NCBI GenBank assembly: GCA_029287645.1
Contig: JARFQS010000603.1
Coordinates: 1 to 9,147, forward strand
Reading direction: 5' to 3'
Source of the DNA: Thermoanaerobaculia bacterium
GTDB lineage: Bacteria > Acidobacteriota > Thermoanaerobaculia > Multivoradales > JAHEKO01
DNA: 9,147 nucleotides
Positions 6,192 to 9,147 of the stretch are shown piece by piece. Below the pieces are notes generated by a model. That model was not told the origin of the DNA, ran no database searches, and worked only from the letters and a program-made list of their open reading frames with translations. How positions within the stretch are numbered: the first letter of the stretch is position 1; each line of letters begins with the position of its first letter. Position numbers and translations under genes: made by a program.

Positions 6192-8144
6192 TCAACCCTC
6201 GATACCGGGCACGAGGTTGAAGTTTTGCAGTAGCTGCTCGTCGTAGGTCACGCCGAGCTCGTCGCGCCGTTGAGTGACGAGAGAGGCCAATAGTCGATTC
6301 AGCTTTTCGGAGCGCACGGCCTCGCGAGCTTGCTCCTTCTGTGCCTCGAACTCCTGGGGGTCGAAGCGCTGGCGCTCGACAACCTCGAAGAGCAACGCCT
6401 GATTCTCGTGGGTCAAAGGCCCGGCGAAGTCGCCAATGTCCAGAGCCAGGGCCGCTGAGGCGACCTCCGGATTGTTGCCCAGGCCAGCGACCGAGCCACC
6501 GCGCCCGAACTGGCCGCTCTCCCGGACAGTGAGGCCCAACTCCTCGGCGACCTCGTCGAGGCTGCCTCCGGCATCGAGCCTCTGTCGGGCCTCCACCATG
6601 CGCTCGGTGGCCAGTTGCATTTGCTTTTCCTGCCGAACGGTGCTCGCGACCTCGTCCCGAACATCATCGAGCGCCGGTATGCGAGGCTCTCGGATCTCGG
6701 CCAGACGAAGAAGGGTCCAACCTGCCGTCGCTCGCAGCGGCTCGGAGACCTCATCCTGGTCCAGCTCGAAGGCGACAGCCGAGAATCCGGTTCCACGTCC
6801 GATCCCTGGAACGTTGTCTTCGAGCGAGAAGGCAGGGGTCGTGAGGAAGGTCACGCCCGTCTCTGTGTCCGCCAGCAGCTGCAGGGCCTCTCGCGTCGTG
6901 AGGCCTTCCTTGTCGATGCGCTCCGCCAGCTCGGTGGCCTTGGACTCGGCGAGGTCCTGGGCGCGTTGGGCCAGCAGGCGGCTGCGAATCTGCTCCTGGG
7001 CGTCGGTGAAGCTGGTGCGACCGGCATCACGCCGCTCCTCGACCCGAATCAAGTGATAGCCGAAGTTGGTCTTGACCGGTCCGACCACCTCGCCGGGTTG
7101 GGCGTTGAACGCGGCTTCCTCGAACTCGGCAATCATCTGTCCGCGACCGAAGAAGCCGAGATCGCCACCCTGGGTCTTGCTTCCCGGGTCGTCCGAGAGC
7201 TCGGTGGCCAGAGCGGCAAAGTCCTCTCCCGCCTCGAGGCGGCCACGAATGGCCGACATCTGCTCTTCGGCCTGCTCCTCGGTGCGTTCGCTACCGACCT
7301 GCAGCAGGATGTGCCGTGCCCGTATCTGCTCCTCCTGGGCGAACTCGTCCGGGTTGGCTTCGTAGTAGTCGAAGAGCTCCTCTTCGGACAATTCGAGGGT
7401 GTCGCGCAGGGCATTCTGGTCGAGGAGCAGGTAATCGACGACTCGCTGCTCGGGGATCCTGAGTTCTTCTTTGTGCTCCTCGAAATAGGCTGCGATCTCC
7501 TCGGGCGAGGCGACCACCTCGTCGGCCATGCTGGAGGCGGGAAGCTGGACGAATCGAATCTTGGCCTGCTCGACCTGGTCCTTGTAGGAGGCGAGGACGT
7601 CGTCATCCGAGATGAAGAGATTGGCCGACAGCACGTCTCGTACCATCTGGCCGAGCAGTTGCGTACGAATCATCTGCTCGAAGCTGTCTACGGTAAAGCC
7701 GTTGGAGCGGAGGATCTGTCGGTACCGCTCTTCTCCAATGAAGCCACCGGAGGCGGCTTGAAAGGCCGGATACTCGAGGATCGCCTGGCGAACCTCTTCG
7801 TCCGTCACCCTGAGGCCCATGCGGTCGGCTTCCTGCAGCAGGATTTTGTCGGCAACCAGGCTGTCGAGCACCGTCATGGGAAGTCCCATCTGTTGGGCTA
7901 GCTCCCGATTGAATTGGTCACCGTAGATCTGGCGGTAGGTCTCCTCTGCCTGTCGGTAGGAACGCTCGAACTCGCCGAAGGTCACGTCCATGTCCCCGAC
8001 GGTGGCGGCGTCGTCGGTCGGAATGGTGCTGCCCGTGGGTACCGTGGCACCGAAGTCCACGAACACGAAGAGCACGAAGACGACGATGACGAGCCACAAG
8101 ACCCAACTCAGATACTTCAGATTGTCGCGAAACACTTTGAGCAT
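6192..8144 (-). CDS. ppiD: PpiD/SurA-like membrane-anchored peptidyl-prolyl isomerase
   Basis: A 650-residue envelope folding factor. Short basic N-terminus (LKVFRDNLK), then one membrane anchor at about 11-30 ([20 protein letters not shown]), so the rest faces the periplasm. A SurA/PpiD-type N-terminal chaperone region spans about 45-190. A parvulin domain spans about 274-368 with the family hallmarks ARHILLQV at 276-283, [12 protein letters not shown] at 326-337, and [16 protein letters not shown] at 355-370. A second region at about 430-590 ([25 protein letters not shown]) resembles a degenerate repeat of the same fold. Length is near that of E. coli PpiD (about 620). The ATG at 8142-8144 follows AGGGGA by 5 bases. 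It is the first gene of the minus-strand cluster and diverges from mreB. Partners would be outer-membrane or secreted proteins leaving the Sec channel; that role is family knowledge. Confidence 0.9.
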   Translation of the reverse strand: MLKVFRDNLKYLSWVLWLVIVVFVLFVFVDFGATVPTGSTIPTDDAATVGDMDVTFGEFERSYRQAEETYRQIYGDQFNRELAQQMGLPMTVLDSLVADKILLQEADRMGLRVTDEEVRQAILEYPAFQAASGGFIGEERYRQILRSNGFTVDSFEQMIRTQLLGQMVRDVLSANLFISDDDVLASYKDQVEQAKIRFVQLPASSMADEVVASPEEIAAYFEEHKEELRIPEQRVVDYLLLDQNALRDTLELSEEELFDYYEANPDEFAQEEQIRARHILLQVGSERTEEQAEEQMSAIRGRLEAGEDFAALATELSDDPGSKTQGGDLGFFGRGQMIAEFEEAAFNAQPGEVVGPVKTNFGYHLIRVEERRDAGRTSFTDAQEQIRSRLLAQRAQDLAESKATELAERIDKEGLTTREALQLLADTETGVTFLTTPAFSLEDNVPGIGRGTGFSAVAFELDQDEVSEPLRATAGWTLLRLAEIREPRIPALDDVRDEVASTVRQEKQMQLATERMVEARQRLDAGGSLDEVAEELGLTVRESGQFGRGGSVAGLGNNPEVASAALALDIGDFAGPLTHENQALLFEVVERQRFDPQEFEAQKEQAREAVRSEKLNRLLASLVTQRRDELGVTYDEQLLQNFNLVPGIEG

Positions 8145-8183
8145 AGAAATCCCCTTTTCTTCGCAGGTCGCGAAGAACTCCGA

Positions 8184-8212
8184 ACTCTAGCAGGCGGCCG
8201 TGGGTACGGCAA
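8184..8212 (-). promoter_or_regulatory. Candidate sigma-70-type promoter for the ppiD-ruvAB cluster
   Basis: On the minus strand TTGCCG (8212-8207) and TAGAGT (8189-8184) are separated by exactly 17 bases; each matches 4 of 6 consensus positions. Transcription would start near 8177 and leave a leader of about 33 bases before the ppiD ATG, with the AGGGGA site in it. Confidence 0.4.
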
Positions 8213-8254
8213 GATAGTTGCCACGCCCACAACTCCAGAAGCTAGAATGCCTTA

Positions 8255-8263
8255 TGCTATATT
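8255..8263 (+). promoter_or_regulatory. Candidate extended -10 promoter for mreB
   Basis: TGCTATATT is a TGn-extended -10 box in the most AT-rich patch of the divergent region. No good -35 box lies 16-18 bases upstream, which is usual for extended -10 promoters. The start would fall near 8270, giving a leader of about 45 bases before mreB. Confidence 0.4.
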
Positions 8264-8315
8264 CGCTCGTTCGATGGAAGAGCGCCAGCGGACTTGAAAA
8301 CAGGGCGGAAAGACC

Positions 8316-9147
8316 ATGGCATTTGCCTCGTTTCTGAGATATTTCTCCAACGATCTCGCTATCGATCTGGGAACCGCGAACACCCTGGTGTACGCGCGTA
8401 ACAAGGGCATCGTCGTTCGCGAGCCGTCGGTGGTGGTGGTCAACAAGCTGACCAACCGCATCGAGGCGGTCGGCGGGGAAGCCAAACAGATGCTTGGGCG
8501 GACTCCCGGCAATATCCAGTCCATTCGCCCCATGAAGGATGGGGTGATCGCCGACTTCGAGGTCACCGAGAGGATGCTGGAGTACTTCATCAAGAAGGCT
8601 CACGGCCGCAAGATGTACGTCCACCCCCGCATCGTCATCGGCGTGCCCTCCGAGATCACCCAGGTCGAGAAGCGGGCGGTCAGGGACTCCGCCACGCGTG
8701 CTGGCGCTTCGGAGGTCTTTCTCGTCGAGCAGGCGATGATGGCGGCCATCGGGGCGGGACTTCCCATCACCGAGCCGTCCGGCAACATGATCGTCGATAT
8801 CGGCGGTGGTACCACCGACGTGGCGGTCATCTCGCTGGCCGGGACGGTCTACAGTCGCTCGGTACGTATCGCTGGCAACGAGATGGATGACGCCATCATC
8901 CAGTACTTGAAACGCAAGTACAACCTGCTGATCGGAGAGCGATCGGCGGAGCAGCTCAAGATGGACCTGGGCTCCGCGTTTCCCCTCAAAGAGGAGATCA
9001 AGGTCGAGATCAAGGGGCGCGATCTGATCGAGGGTGTGCCCCGCAATCTCACGATCACCGACGCGGAGATCCGGGAAGCACTGGCCGAGCCGGTGGTCAC
9101 AATCGTCGAGGCGGTCCGCATGGCGTTGGAGCGAACTCCCCCCGAGC
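8316..9147 (+). CDS. mreB: Rod shape-determining actin homologue MreB (N-terminal 277 residues)
   Basis: An actin-like ATPase that forms membrane-bound filaments and directs lateral cell-wall synthesis. The gene runs off the right edge; 277 of an expected 340-350 residues are present. The N-terminus FLRYFSND can form the amphipathic membrane-binding helix. Nucleotide motifs: phosphate 1 AIDLGTANTLVY at 15-26, GVIADFEV at 76-83, phosphate 2 DIGGGTTDVAV at 161-171, and RIAGNEMDDAI at 184-194 followed by LLIGERSAEQLK. The usual (I/V)EEPMAAAIGAGL segment reads VEQAMMAAIGAGL (137-149): the glutamate aligned with the catalytic position is kept (Glu138), while the next two residues differ. GGAAAGA precedes the ATG at 8316-8318. 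It is divergent from ppiD; in many bacteria mreC and mreD follow, beyond this window. Confidence 0.96.
   Translation, partial: MAFASFLRYFSNDLAIDLGTANTLVYARNKGIVVREPSVVVVNKLTNRIEAVGGEAKQMLGRTPGNIQSIRPMKDGVIADFEVTERMLEYFIKKAHGRKMYVHPRIVIGVPSEITQVEKRAVRDSATRAGASEVFLVEQAMMAAIGAGLPITEPSGNMIVDIGGGTTDVAVISLAGTVYSRSVRIAGNEMDDAIIQYLKRKYNLLIGERSAEQLKMDLGSAFPLKEEIKVEIKGRDLIEGVPRNLTITDAEIREALAEPVVTIVEAVRMALERTPPE

Noticed and set aside
6130..6195. TTG start giving RuvA 22 extra residues
   Set aside because: The extension would be encoded by the heptamer tract, while the ATG at 6129 begins the conserved MIGFLHG and has a well-spaced AGGA.
6615..7901. 428-residue open frame on the + strand
   Set aside because: It lies wholly antisense to the ppiD-like gene, whose domains are clear. 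Long antisense frames are expected in GC-rich genes, and this one resembles no family.
8050..8100. Apparent short repeats built on ACGAAG/ACGACG
   Set aside because: They are the reverse complement of valine and phenylalanine codons in the ppiD membrane anchor, so composition explains them.
1..9147. CRISPR arrays, tRNA or rRNA genes, insertion sequences, phage or defence genes
   Set aside because: No regularly spaced repeats, cloverleaf-like segments, transposase or integrase frames, or defence motifs were seen on either strand.

Overview
The window is GC-rich bacterial chromosome carrying mostly conserved housekeeping genes. The organism looks Gram-negative and rod-shaped, because it has an MreB homologue and a membrane-anchored PpiD-type periplasmic folding factor. 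The style of the MreB, the B12-type radical SAM remnant and the repeat-rich spacer remind me of Acidobacteriota, but that is recall of protein families and not a search result, so I hold it only moderately.

Layout. At the left edge (1-548, + strand) lies the C-terminal part of a B12-binding-type radical SAM protein whose reading frame is broken by a TAA at 93-95. Next comes a repeat-dense non-coding spacer (549-987) between two convergent genes. From 988 to 8144 six genes lie on the minus strand, in transcription order: ppiD-like peptidyl-prolyl isomerase, ruvA, ruvB, a diacylglycerol-kinase-family lipid kinase, a fused ADP-forming acyl-CoA synthetase, and a small DUF6116-like membrane protein. 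The gaps are 62, 50, 27, 69 and 109 bp, so a shared transcript is plausible at least from ppiD to the lipid kinase. From 8316 to the right edge runs mreB on the + strand, divergent from ppiD across a 171-bp promoter region.

How the genes relate. RuvA and RuvB form the Holliday-junction branch-migration motor. PpiD-like foldase and MreB both serve the envelope (outer-protein folding and lateral wall growth) and share the divergent promoter region. The lipid kinase phosphorylates lipids at the membrane. The acyl-CoA synthetase interconverts acyl-CoA and acid with ATP formation or use. I see no functional link that unites all six minus-strand genes.

I found no new defence, mobile or biosynthetic system. 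The parts most worth a second look are non-coding: (1) the 549-987 spacer, where two imperfect repeat modules each occur twice in opposite orientation around two adjacent hairpins and a 14-bp palindrome; (2) four perfect tandem TCCTGGG heptamers just before ruvA, which form a canonical G-quadruplex pattern and also supply the ruvA ribosome binding site; and (3) the single nonsense codon in the otherwise intact radical SAM frame.
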